Shown piece after piece: positions 18,222 to 25,961 of a stretch of DNA of 64,000 bases. The position numbers and the translations under genes are program-made. The stretch's first letter is position 1. Every line of letters begins with the position of its first letter. Below the pieces are notes generated by a model that worked only from the letters and a program-made list of their open reading frames with translations, had not been told where the DNA came from and made no database searches. Location: the NCBI GenBank assembly GCA_020634625.1, contig JACKBJ010000016.1:1-64000 (forward strand), read 5' to 3'. The stretch comes from Caldilineae bacterium. GTDB lineage: Bacteria > Chloroflexota > Anaerolineae > Epilineales > Epilineaceae.

Positions 18222-19330
18222 GCGCGCGCGTGCGGTTCTACCACGGCGAGAGCGGGGCCTACCTCGGCTCGCCCACGACAGACGATCTCGGCACGGTCGA
18301 GGTCTCCTTCGATCTGCACGGCTCCAACGTCGCCCGAGTCGAGATCCCGCGCTGCTCGGCCTTCTCCCAGATGGACCAGCACGCGCCGGACGGACTCGGA
18401 GCCTTCGTCGAAGTCGATGCCCAGAGCCTCGGCGTGCCGGATATCTGGCTCGGCGCGATCCCGACGACGCAGCTGGGAGGCGAGTTGCCGTCGCGCGTGC
18501 TGGATGCGACGGGACCGGCCCTCTACCTCGACGAGGTGCCCACTGGGCCGGTGCGTGAGACGGGCCAGCCCGCGGCGACGATCGTCCGAAACGCGGTGCA
18601 AGCCGCGCGGAGGAGTCCGTGGATTGCCAGCGTCACCGCTTCGTCCGAGGAGCTCGGCCGCACCGCGCCCTACGGGACGAGCGCGACGACGCTCTGGAAG
18701 CTCGCTACCGACCTCGAGACGGCCCGCTGGGAGGCCTTCTACATCACACCTCGCGGCGGTGGGGTCGAGTCCGATCTGCACTGGATGACGCTTCACGGCG
18801 GCCAGGACTTCTCGGGCGAGGTGACCCTCATCGCCGGCCGCAACTGCATCCCGCAGCCAACCGCCTACGGGCTCCGGCCGAAGCTCGCCGAGTCGCTGCT
18901 CGTGGGGCAGAGCTTCGGGCTTGGCTCGGACGTGATGGCCAGCCAGGTCACGGCGCCGGACGGCGCTCGGCCGATGGGGATCCACGACGCGCTGACGCTG
19001 GCGCTCTCCACACGGCAGGTGCGGAAGCTCGCTGGCGACCATGCCTCCGAGGTCCTGCCGGATCTCGACCAGACCGCGCAGGAAGGGCTCGACCTGGTCG
19101 CCGAGGCCACCATGCGCCGGGCGATGATCCCGCGGCTCCTGCAGCAGGTGGAGGTGACCGACTGCGCGCTCTGGCCCTACCTCCGGCCGCACAGCCTCCT
19201 GCGCGTCCAGCTCGACGACGATGGCGGCGTCTTCGCCGATGCCGTCGCCCGGGTGCGGACGGTGCAGTTCCGAGTCGCTCCCACGCTGGCCTGCACGATC
19301 TCGGTCGACCTCTGGAGGATGATCGGATGA
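18218..19330 (+). CDS. Tail hub / baseplate-like protein
   Basis: A 370-residue protein joined to its neighbours by ATGA overlaps on both sides (18218-18221 and 19327-19330). It has an N-terminal beta domain of the kind 'VRFYHGESGAYLGS', a helical middle, and a C-terminal strand-rich part ending 'CTISVDLWRMIG', resembling in layout the hub (Gp37/Tal-like) proteins of siphoviruses of Gram-positive-type hosts. No peptidase or hydrolase motif is evident. Confidence 0.55.
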   Translation: MSARVRFYHGESGAYLGSPTTDDLGTVEVSFDLHGSNVARVEIPRCSAFSQMDQHAPDGLGAFVEVDAQSLGVPDIWLGAIPTTQLGGELPSRVLDATGPALYLDEVPTGPVRETGQPAATIVRNAVQAARRSPWIASVTASSEELGRTAPYGTSATTLWKLATDLETARWEAFYITPRGGGVESDLHWMTLHGGQDFSGEVTLIAGRNCIPQPTAYGLRPKLAESLLVGQSFGLGSDVMASQVTAPDGARPMGIHDALTLALSTRQVRKLAGDHASEVLPDLDQTAQEGLDLVAEATMRRAMIPRLLQQVEVTDCALWPYLRPHSLLRVQLDDDGGVFADAVARVRTVQFRVAPTLACTISVDLWRMIG

Positions 19331-19887
19331 CGCATCCAAGCGACTCGCTCCTGCACCCGATCCACGGTGTCGCGGCCGAGGACATCGCCGCCGAGCTCGG
19401 GCACTCGACGGGCGCACGGATCGGCGCGCTCGAGCGGATGGTCGACCGGATCCTGCGCTACCTGGTGCTGCGGATTCGCGCCTTCCGAGGCATCCAGATC
19501 TTGACCGGGCCCGACGCCGGCGCGCTCGTGACGCCGGACGGCAACGGGGTGATTGGGATCGAGTGCCAGAGCGAGACCGGCACGATCCAGGCGGTGGAGG
19601 GAACTCCGCACCGGATGTCGATCTGCCCGCCGGCTGGTGGTGGCGGGGGAGGCTGCGCTAGCGCCTACTCACTGATCTCACTCTACACGATGGAGTCGGG
19701 CGGGATGCTCCCCGAGGGTCAGTGCGTGGCGGTGGGTTGTGACAAGGAGATCATCCTGCGGCTGGGCGAGTGCCTGACGGGGAACATCAGCTGTGATCCG
19801 GACGGGAACGCGACCATCGACATAGGCATCAACTTCGCCTGCATCTGCGAGAAGTGCGGTGCCCCTGGCGGTGGAGGGATCGGATGA
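19327..19887 (+). CDS. Cys-rich, Gly-rich tail-tip protein
   Basis: A 186-residue protein coupled by ATGA to the preceding hub gene. A helical first third ('GARIGALERMVDRILRYLVL') is followed by a domain with about twelve Cys residues and a Gly-rich C-terminus (CICEKCG then GAPGGGGIG). Such a Cys pattern suggests a metal-bound or disulphide-linked module at the tail tip. No family recognised. Confidence 0.55.
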   Translation: MTHPSDSLLHPIHGVAAEDIAAELGHSTGARIGALERMVDRILRYLVLRIRAFRGIQILTGPDAGALVTPDGNGVIGIECQSETGTIQAVEGTPHRMSICPPAGGGGGGCASAYSLISLYTMESGGMLPEGQCVAVGCDKEIILRLGECLTGNISCDPDGNATIDIGINFACICEKCGAPGGGGIG

Positions 19888-19929
19888 GGACGAGCGCATC
19901 CTGCAAGCCGTCGATGACGGGAGCTCACG

Positions 19930-20250
19930 ATGACCAGTGACCAGTTGATCGCCGTCTTCCTCGCGATCTTGGGCAGCAACGTCCTCTCGGCCTGGGTGAC
20001 TGCGCGCTACACGTCGCGCAAGACCAACGCCGAGGCCGCGGCGACCGCCGCCGGCGAGTGGCAGAAGCTGTATCTCCAGCAGCGCGAGGAGAACGATGAG
20101 CTCCGAGAGCGCACGGTTCACCTCGAACGCGAGGTGCGCCGGTTGGAGGACGAGAACGACGCGCTACGCCGTCGCCTGGCCGAGATGGAGGCGCGGCTGG
20201 TCGTGCTGGAGAACCGAGCCGGCGAGGCGCAAAGGGGCGTGGCGAAGTGA
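19930..20250 (+). CDS. Membrane-anchored coiled-coil protein of the lysis cassette
   Basis: A 106-residue protein with one N-terminal membrane helix (~5-24) and a long heptad coiled coil (~45-100). This plan fits a spanin-like or holin-accessory protein. GGGAG precedes the ATG. The stop overlaps the next start as GTGA. Function is inferred from topology and from its place next to two cell-wall lytic genes. Confidence 0.6.
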   Translation: MTSDQLIAVFLAILGSNVLSAWVTARYTSRKTNAEAAATAAGEWQKLYLQQREENDELRERTVHLEREVRRLEDENDALRRRLAEMEARLVVLENRAGEAQRGVAK

Positions 20251-21407
20251 ACGGACGGCCTTGCCTCGGCATGCACTGGCCGAACCATCCGCACCGGAAG
20301 CACGACGAGCTCATGCGCTTCCTGGGCGACTCGGCGCCGGTGACGATCCTGCACATGCAGGCCGCAGAGCGTTACCAACTTCTGCGCGAGAGCGGGCCGG
20401 ACCGACTGATCCACGTGCGGATCTACCGCGAGTGGTGGGAGCAGGAGAGCCCTGAGGCACTGGCGCGCTGGGCTGCTCGCGAGCTTGCCTACCTGTGGCA
20501 CGACCCTCGCGTCCTGGTCAGCCCGGCCAATGAGCAGAACATCGAGCTGGTCGGCGTGGGCCCTGGCTGGATCGACACGCTCGGTGCGGCTTGGCGCAAG
20601 GCGCTCTACGCGAAGATCGGGAAGTGGAACCTCGACTTCTGGCGCGAGCTCGACCGCTTGGTGCCGGATCGCAAGGCCCTCGCGCTGTGGAGCGCGCTGG
20701 CCGACGGCCACGACGCCGAGCCGGGTGTGCCCGACAGCGAGTACCAGGTCCCCGAGATCCGGGAGGCGTGCGAGTACGTCGACGTATTGGCGTCGCACCC
20801 CTACGGCAAGCTGAGCCAGGGCCCGCACACTCTGCCTGGCGGGCCGGATGCGTTCTGGCACATGCTGCGCCCCTGGCGGCCGGCGGGGACCGGCAGGCCA
20901 CGCGACCCGGGCGGGATCCTGGCGCAGTTTCCGGGCAAGCCGCACTTCGTCAGCGAGACCGGGACCTTCGTTCACGATCGGCGCGAGCATGCCGCGGCGA
21001 CAGCGAACGCCCTGAGGATGCTGGCCTTCCGAGCATCGGGAGACGGTGTCACGCTGGGGGTCACGCCGTTCATCTGGGATTCGGATCCGCAGCACTCGCT
21101 CAACATCATCGCCGGCAACGACGCGTTGGTCGGCAGACTCCTGGCGCTGCCGCGGGCGACAACGACGGCGCCGCTGCCGATCGCGCGGACCCGCAGTGTC
21201 CCGCCGCCTCGAGTGCCCACACCGGCGCCTGGAGCCGTGACTCCTCTGGCCAGCGGCTACCGACCGCATGTGGTGCGCCGCGGCGAGACGCTCTACAGCC
21301 TGGCCGGCCGACGCTGGAAGGAGATCCGCGTCACGGTCCCGCTCGAGGACGCCAGGCAACTCGAGGTGGGCGCTGTCGTGATGATCCCCGACGACATCAG
21401 GAGCTAG
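20247..21407 (+). CDS. GH-A clan-like glycosidase with C-terminal LysM
   Basis: A 386-residue protein. The first ~300 residues read as a TIM-barrel glycosidase of clan GH-A: an Asn-Glu pair after strand 4 (Asn95-Glu96 in 'SPANEQN'), and a Glu in 'VSETGT' after strand 7 (Glu237) as likely nucleophile, plus 'ASHPYG' between them. A Pro-rich linker (~305-335) leads to a LysM-like domain (~338-384, 'VVRRGETLYSLAGRRW'). No signal peptide, so release would need a holin. It may be a second endolysin that cuts cell-wall glycan. GTG start overlaps the previous stop. Confidence 0.65.
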   Translation: MNGRPCLGMHWPNHPHRKHDELMRFLGDSAPVTILHMQAAERYQLLRESGPDRLIHVRIYREWWEQESPEALARWAARELAYLWHDPRVLVSPANEQNIELVGVGPGWIDTLGAAWRKALYAKIGKWNLDFWRELDRLVPDRKALALWSALADGHDAEPGVPDSEYQVPEIREACEYVDVLASHPYGKLSQGPHTLPGGPDAFWHMLRPWRPAGTGRPRDPGGILAQFPGKPHFVSETGTFVHDRREHAAATANALRMLAFRASGDGVTLGVTPFIWDSDPQHSLNIIAGNDALVGRLLALPRATTTAPLPIARTRSVPPPRVPTPAPGAVTPLASGYRPHVVRRGETLYSLAGRRWKEIRVTVPLEDARQLEVGAVVMIPDDIRS

Positions 21408-21411
21408 GGCC

Positions 21412-22125
21412 ATGCCCATCGAAGGCGGACACATCCATCGCGTGGTGCGGGGCGACAGCCTCTCGCGCATCGGGAAGCTCTACGGCGTGTCGTGGCTGGA
21501 CATCGCGAGAGCGAACGGCATCGGAAGGCCCTGGGTGATCCGCGTCGGCCAGGTGCTCGTGATCCCAGGTTCGGCTCGCGAGACGCCTCCGCCCCCGAGC
21601 ACCGGGCGCCGGCTCTACGATCTGCAGGTGCTGGAGCCCGTGCGCAACCGGCACCGAGACCCGCGGCGCCGCATCCGCTGGCTGATCGTGCACGACCCGG
21701 GCGTCACCGCCAGGCCTGCTGCGCTGCTCTCGGCGATGCGGACGACGGCCAGCCCGGTGAGCTACCACCGAATCTTCTCCGATGAGGCCAGGCCCGTCGT
21801 CTACGAGCTCGTGCCGAAAGGCGACGTGGCGTGGCACGCTGGCGCGTCGACGCAGATCCCGGGCACCGACGTGGTGAACGGCGACGTGAACGTCTTCACC
21901 TGGAGCCTCTCGATCATGAACCCAATGCCGATGAGCCACTGGCCGGCGCTGGTGCAGGTCCTGGCGGACATGGTCGAGGAGGCGGGACTACCCGACGCTG
22001 GGGTCATCCTCGCGCATCGCGAGGTGAACACCGCGCGGGGTCGCCGGTCCGACCCGCGCGGGATCGACATGGACCGACTTCGGAGCGACGTGGCAGCCGA
22101 GCTGGGCCGGCGTCGCGCGGCTTGA
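21412..22125 (+). CDS. Endolysin: LysM plus N-acetylmuramoyl-L-alanine amidase
   Basis: A 237-residue protein. LysM at ~8-52, Pro-rich linker ~58-64, Amidase_2-type domain ~85-232. Zinc and active-site residues can be placed: His94 ('LIVHDPG'), His119, His142 ('WHAGAS'), His202 ('AHREV') and Asp214 ('RSDPRG'). It should cut the amide bond between muramic acid and L-Ala in peptidoglycan. It lies 4 nt after the glycosidase gene and 17 nt before the holin-like gene. No signal peptide. Confidence 0.85.
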   Translation: MPIEGGHIHRVVRGDSLSRIGKLYGVSWLDIARANGIGRPWVIRVGQVLVIPGSARETPPPPSTGRRLYDLQVLEPVRNRHRDPRRRIRWLIVHDPGVTARPAALLSAMRTTASPVSYHRIFSDEARPVVYELVPKGDVAWHAGASTQIPGTDVVNGDVNVFTWSLSIMNPMPMSHWPALVQVLADMVEEAGLPDAGVILAHREVNTARGRRSDPRGIDMDRLRSDVAAELGRRRAA

Positions 22126-22142
22126 ACAAGGAGCATTGAACC

Positions 22143-22529
22143 ATGTTGCACGCAATCCTGATCGCACCGCTGACCGTCCTCCTGAGCCTTCTGCTCCAGG
22201 AGATCCCCCAGCAGGTGCCCGAGATCGTCGACGTGACGCTGCGGGTCCTGAGCCTGGTGCTCTCGATCATCGGTGTGACCGGTGGCCTGCGCGGTGTGCT
22301 TGAGCAACTCGACATCCGGCTCAAGGGCAAGAGCGCTCTCGCGCTGTCCTGGGCCGTCGGCCTGGTGCTCACCGGAGCATCGGTGGCCGCAGGTTGGCTG
22401 CCGCAGCCGGAGTGGACCGCGGGCGGCGTCTACAGCTGGGTGGTCGCCTACTGGCCGGTGATCACGGCGATGGCGAACCTGGTGCGGGACAAGGTGTACG
22501 GGATCGTCGGAGCCGCGTCCCCCGCCTAG
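22143..22529 (+). CDS. Holin-like small membrane protein
   Basis: A 128-residue protein with three to four hydrophobic segments (~2-20, ~30-50, ~68-85, ~95-112) and charged loops, preceded by AAGGAG. Size, topology and position right after the endolysin gene fit a holin that lets the lysins reach the wall. Last gene of the plus-strand phage block. Confidence 0.65.
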   Translation: MLHAILIAPLTVLLSLLLQEIPQQVPEIVDVTLRVLSLVLSIIGVTGGLRGVLEQLDIRLKGKSALALSWAVGLVLTGASVAAGWLPQPEWTAGGVYSWVVAYWPVITAMANLVRDKVYGIVGAASPA

Positions 22530-22546
22530 CCTGAGGGTGATTCCAT

Positions 22547-22607
22547 CCGAGTCAGGCGAGAGACTCGGCAGCGAGGGGGCCCTGGTGTTCACTGGGGCCC
22601 TCTTGGC
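22547..22607 (+). terminator. Terminator at the end of the phage block
   Basis: Two tandem hairpins: CCGAGTC/GACTCGG (22547-22553 with 22562-22568), then a 13-bp stem with three G-U pairs and loop GTTC (22574-22586 with 22591-22603), followed by TTGG. It ends the late operon 45 nt past the holin-like gene. Confidence 0.7.
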
Positions 22608-22645
22608 GTGTGTCCGCTTCGTGTCCGCTTCACGGGGCGAGGCCG

Positions 22646-22674
22646 TTGACATCCGAATGGGAGGATGATAGGCT
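22646..22674 (+). promoter_or_regulatory. Promoter-like site downstream of the phage block
   Basis: TTGACA (22646-22651), a 17-nt spacer, and TAGGCT (22669-22674). It closely resembles the promoter at 1850-1878, sharing TTGACATC and TAGRCT. A hairpin lies 33 nt downstream, and no gene begins in between. Confidence 0.5.
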
Positions 22675-22679
22675 GCAAC

Positions 22680-22756
22680 AACTTGCGTCCGAAGAGCCAA
22701 CAGCAACGAAGCCGAGCCCCTCAGATCTGGCGGTCAGAGGGCCCGGCTTCGAAAGG
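22680..22756 (+). ncRNA. Candidate small RNA (~75 nt)
   Basis: Between the promoter-like site ending at 22674 and a hairpin (22707-22722 with 22737-22751; 8-bp outer stem CGAAGCCG/CGGCTTCG, then a mismatch and more pairs) there is no reading frame. The T-run expected of a terminator is missing, so this remains a candidate. Confidence 0.35.
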
Positions 22757-23108
22757 GCAATCTAGTGGGTGATTGTAGCCCCGGTGGACCATCTCGGCAA
22801 TTCAGAATAGGCAGTCTTCACGGCCATCGTTGTTCCCCGATTCGGGTGGGGAGTCGCGGTGGTCGTTCAGCATATGGGGCTTCTATCCACGAGCACAGTT
22901 GCCGCCGAGCGATAAACTGGCGCAAGAAGTACTTCGCTCCAGCGGCAGATCGCCGCACTCACGGTTCGCCTCACCGAGCTGGAAGAGGCCCGGCTGAACA
23001 AGAACGTTCTGCCCAACCACGCGAGCACGCACGAAGTAGGGATGCGAACAAGTCAACCTAGAGAAGTAAGTTGGACGGCTCGACGCATGTCCGGCAGGAG
23101 GGGATCGA
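22757..23108. other. Gene-free junction with IS66-like relic
   Basis: No intact gene. Open frames here have no ribosome site or family resemblance. Part of it (22941-23006) is a transposase remnant listed separately. The rest looks like decayed mobile-element DNA between the phage block and the AT-rich gene pair. Confidence 0.5.
22941..23006 (+). pseudogene. IS66-family transposase N-terminal remnant (copy 1)
   Basis: In one frame this reads LQRQIAALTVRLTELEEARL then NKN, the coiled-coil opening of IS66-type transposases ('L.aeLEarLnkNS'). No transposase follows. A near copy lies at 27447-27509 in the same orientation. Confidence 0.6.
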
Positions 23109-25922
23109 ATGAGTGAAATAGGTGACTTCCAACACTACACTGCAAGAATAGCAGTGGTCTTGTTGGCCATTTCAGCAGTGGTGCTTGTTGTGGCGCGGAC
23201 TGCGAGTGGGGACTCGCTGTACACGATAAGTGATATAGTATGGGTTGATGATGGTGATGGAATTCAGGAAATGGATGACCCATACAGCCCAGAAGACCCA
23301 TTGCCTGGCGTCACAGTTAATCTGTTTCAATATTCTGGGGGAAGTACCCCCTCAGGCTTGCCTTTACAGACGACAACAACGAATAGCAGTGGCCAATACT
23401 CCTTTGATGTTGCTCAAGGTGTCTATATTTTGGAATTTGTGCCGCCAGCAACAAATCAAACGGGTCAATATCAGCTTACGATCTCAAATAATACGCACGA
23501 TTACATAGATAGTGACGCAGATGATCAAACAGGATTCACGGGCGCAATAACTGTCACATCACAGTCTGTGAACGACATGTGGGATGCGGGTTTTGTTGAT
23601 ACCCAGAGTTGTGGGTCACTGGAGGTTGGAGATCAGATATGGCGCGACTTGAACGCAGATGGGTTCTTTACTGCGGGTGTCGATGAGCCAATCCAAGGAC
23701 TGAAAGTCCAAGTATGGCAGCAGATTATTTTCGGAGGGTTGAATTGGGGCTTTGCCGGACAAGATATCACTGATTCGGATGGTAAATACGAAGTTGGATG
23801 CCTTGATAATGGGACATACATATCGTTAGTAGAGGAAGTTGGTGGTTATCGAGTTCAGCCCATACACACTCCTGACCCAAATACCGACATAGAAAATGAC
23901 AACAACTTTCACTCAATCCCGATACCACATAAATCCAGTCTTATGCCCGCCGAGATTATGGGTAGAACAAATAGTGTAAATCTCTTCTCCGGGAACGAGC
24001 CGAGTGGCGGCGGGGATGCCAATTTGACGATTGACGGTGGATTCCTGTGCGATGAGGAAGCAATTGATATTGTGTTTGTGGTGGACTCGTCAAGTTCAAT
24101 GAGAGGAGAGAAGATTAAGGGCGCGACGAGCGCGATCAGCACATTTATTGATTCTATGGACATTAATAACCATAGAGCCGCGATAGTTTCATTCAATAAT
24201 GCGATTGTGTCTGCTGCGACAACAGATCTTACGAACGATAAGTCAGTTCTGAGCGCAGCATTGGCTAACGTTGTGGCCAGAGGCGAGACCGATATTGAGG
24301 AGGCTATTCAGAGAGCGGAGAGCGTGTTTGTAGACGGCGGCCATGGAACTAGTTCCACAAAGAAACCTATCATGATCTTGCTGTCTGACGGAAAGAATGA
24401 TAGCAATAGAGACGCAATCTTCTTGGCTGCGCAACATGCGCGTGAAGAGATCCCCACGCTGAGAATAATCACAGTGTCAATTGGGGCAGGAAACAATAAC
24501 ATTATCCTTGTCGGCATTGCCAACGATGTGGATGATTTTTACTCCGTGACCGATGGGACGGAGTTGGGGCATGTATATTTGGATATTCGCTCAAGGTTGT
24601 GTAATGATCCGGGCAGAAAACTGAGTTGCCAAAACGGAGGACCTGTGCATGTATCACTGAGCACAGGATGGGACCAAGAATTGGAGGTGGGTAAGGCGGT
24701 AGGTGCGGTAGATGATGAATGGGTAGTTGACCCAGACGGAAATCATGCATGGGTCGTTTCTCCGTTTGTTCCGCTGCCGCCGTCGGTATTGAAGGGATGG
24801 CCGACCCTGAGCCGGGCAAGATGGATATCCCGTAGGCCGGATAAGCTGTCCGATGAGAATATATCGGAATATCAATACACGCGAGAGTTCGATCTTCCCG
24901 CAGGGGTGAATGATGTGTTCATTAAGCTATTAGCAGTGGCTGATGACATTGTCGCTCCACTATTGAATAATCAGGCTAGGATAGTCCTGAACGGAAACTC
25001 AATAGAAACGCAGCCTGGGGGCACCTGGGGGGCTCCTGCCGCATTACATGTATTTGATGACGATCCAAATAAGTTTCAGTCCGGGACGAATACACTTTCG
25101 ATAAAAGTGGATGATTCGTACAGGGGATTAACGGGATTAGTTGTTGATGGGTATGTCTCAGCATGTATTGGTGATGCTGTCCCTACGGCGACGCTTGCCC
25201 CTACGAACACCTCCTCGCCCCCTACTGCAACACCAACACTAACCCCAACCCCTGGCCCTACGGCGTGTCCAACAGGGAGTACGATAGATGGCTCTGCAGT
25301 TCCCGGCGGAACGGCAGGAGAAGAGTACGTATGTGTGAGGACGAAAATTACGTATTGCCAAACCGAGATGACAAGAGTTGACTACTCACGCGTGCTATCT
25401 GGTGAGTATGCCGAGCATCCTGCAAGTGACGCTGGACTATGTAATATCTGTGCGAGCTGTTTCGGCATCTATTACTGTGATCGAGAGCGACTGGACACAG
25501 TTGCCGTTGCCGACAATCTGCAAGAGTCTCCATATAACTGGAGTAATGGAACCAACGTTGAGCTTCTCAACTCAGAATTCTTCCCGAAAGATCTGAGGCG
25601 ATGGGCTCAGACAAGCCGGGTTAGCGGATCACAAACAGAGCCATTCGCAATTGAGAGGAGTATCGAGTGGGCAGAAAAACCCCTGGGTGGAGGGGGGGTT
25701 GAGCCTGTGATCGTGTTTCCTGTAAGTGAGCTAAATGGAACGACACTTGGTTCTGAGTATGCGTGGGCACGCTCTTTTGGTTCTATTCATGTCTTTGGGC
25801 GTTGCCCGAATGGGATCCCAGGCCCATTGCCGACAATGGGGGCCGGCACATCAATTCCTCCCTCTGAGTATCGGTGCGAGGGTAACTGTACGAGAAGAGG
25901 AACACCGACTCCATTCCCATAG
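23109..25922 (+). CDS. Surface protein with SdrD-B-like repeats and a VWA domain
   Basis: A 937-residue exported protein. Residues ~12-33 are a membrane/signal segment. Two SdrD/Cna-B-type domains follow (~37-155, ~165-285), each with 'GDxIWxDxNxDGxxxxxDxPxxGxxV' type calcium-binding openings. A von Willebrand A domain (~320-500) has an intact MIDAS start, Asp-Ser-Ser-Ser-Ser near residue 325, and a later 'LLSDGKND' Asp. A beta region, a Pro-Thr linker (~694-718) and a Cys-containing C-terminal domain follow. This points to a cell-surface adhesion or matrix protein. Base composition is near 45-50% GC, far below neighbours, which suggests recent transfer. The gene is paired with 25962-27317. 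Confidence 0.8.
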   Translation: MSEIGDFQHYTARIAVVLLAISAVVLVVARTASGDSLYTISDIVWVDDGDGIQEMDDPYSPEDPLPGVTVNLFQYSGGSTPSGLPLQTTTTNSSGQYSFDVAQGVYILEFVPPATNQTGQYQLTISNNTHDYIDSDADDQTGFTGAITVTSQSVNDMWDAGFVDTQSCGSLEVGDQIWRDLNADGFFTAGVDEPIQGLKVQVWQQIIFGGLNWGFAGQDITDSDGKYEVGCLDNGTYISLVEEVGGYRVQPIHTPDPNTDIENDNNFHSIPIPHKSSLMPAEIMGRTNSVNLFSGNEPSGGGDANLTIDGGFLCDEEAIDIVFVVDSSSSMRGEKIKGATSAISTFIDSMDINNHRAAIVSFNNAIVSAATTDLTNDKSVLSAALANVVARGETDIEEAIQRAESVFVDGGHGTSSTKKPIMILLSDGKNDSNRDAIFLAAQHAREEIPTLRIITVSIGAGNNNIILVGIANDVDDFYSVTDGTELGHVYLDIRSRLCNDPGRKLSCQNGGPVHVSLSTGWDQELEVGKAVGAVDDEWVVDPDGNHAWVVSPFVPLPPSVLKGWPTLSRARWISRRPDKLSDENISEYQYTREFDLPAGVNDVFIKLLAVADDIVAPLLNNQARIVLNGNSIETQPGGTWGAPAALHVFDDDPNKFQSGTNTLSIKVDDSYRGLTGLVVDGYVSACIGDAVPTATLAPTNTSSPPTATPTLTPTPGPTACPTGSTIDGSAVPGGTAGEEYVCVRTKITYCQTEMTRVDYSRVLSGEYAEHPASDAGLCNICASCFGIYYCDRERLDTVAVADNLQESPYNWSNGTNVELLNSEFFPKDLRRWAQTSRVSGSQTEPFAIERSIEWAEKPLGGGGVEPVIVFPVSELNGTTLGSEYAWARSFGSIHVFGRCPNGIPGPLPTMGAGTSIPPSEYRCEGNCTRRGTPTPFP

Positions 25923-25961
25923 TGGAGGAGTTTCTTTCCTAGTGTTCATTCAACCTCAAGC

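Noticed and set aside
1850..22603. Contractile tailocin or secretion system
   Set aside because: No sheath, spike or baseplate wedge genes; capsid and long tape measure point to a non-contractile tailed phage.
22765..23061. A 98-codon open frame after the phage block
   Set aside because: No ribosome site, composition unlike neighbours, and it runs out of frame across the IS66-like relic.
1452..23108. attL/attR-type direct repeats flanking the phage block
   Set aside because: I compared both gene-free flanks by eye and found no shared core longer than chance; no tRNA at either edge.
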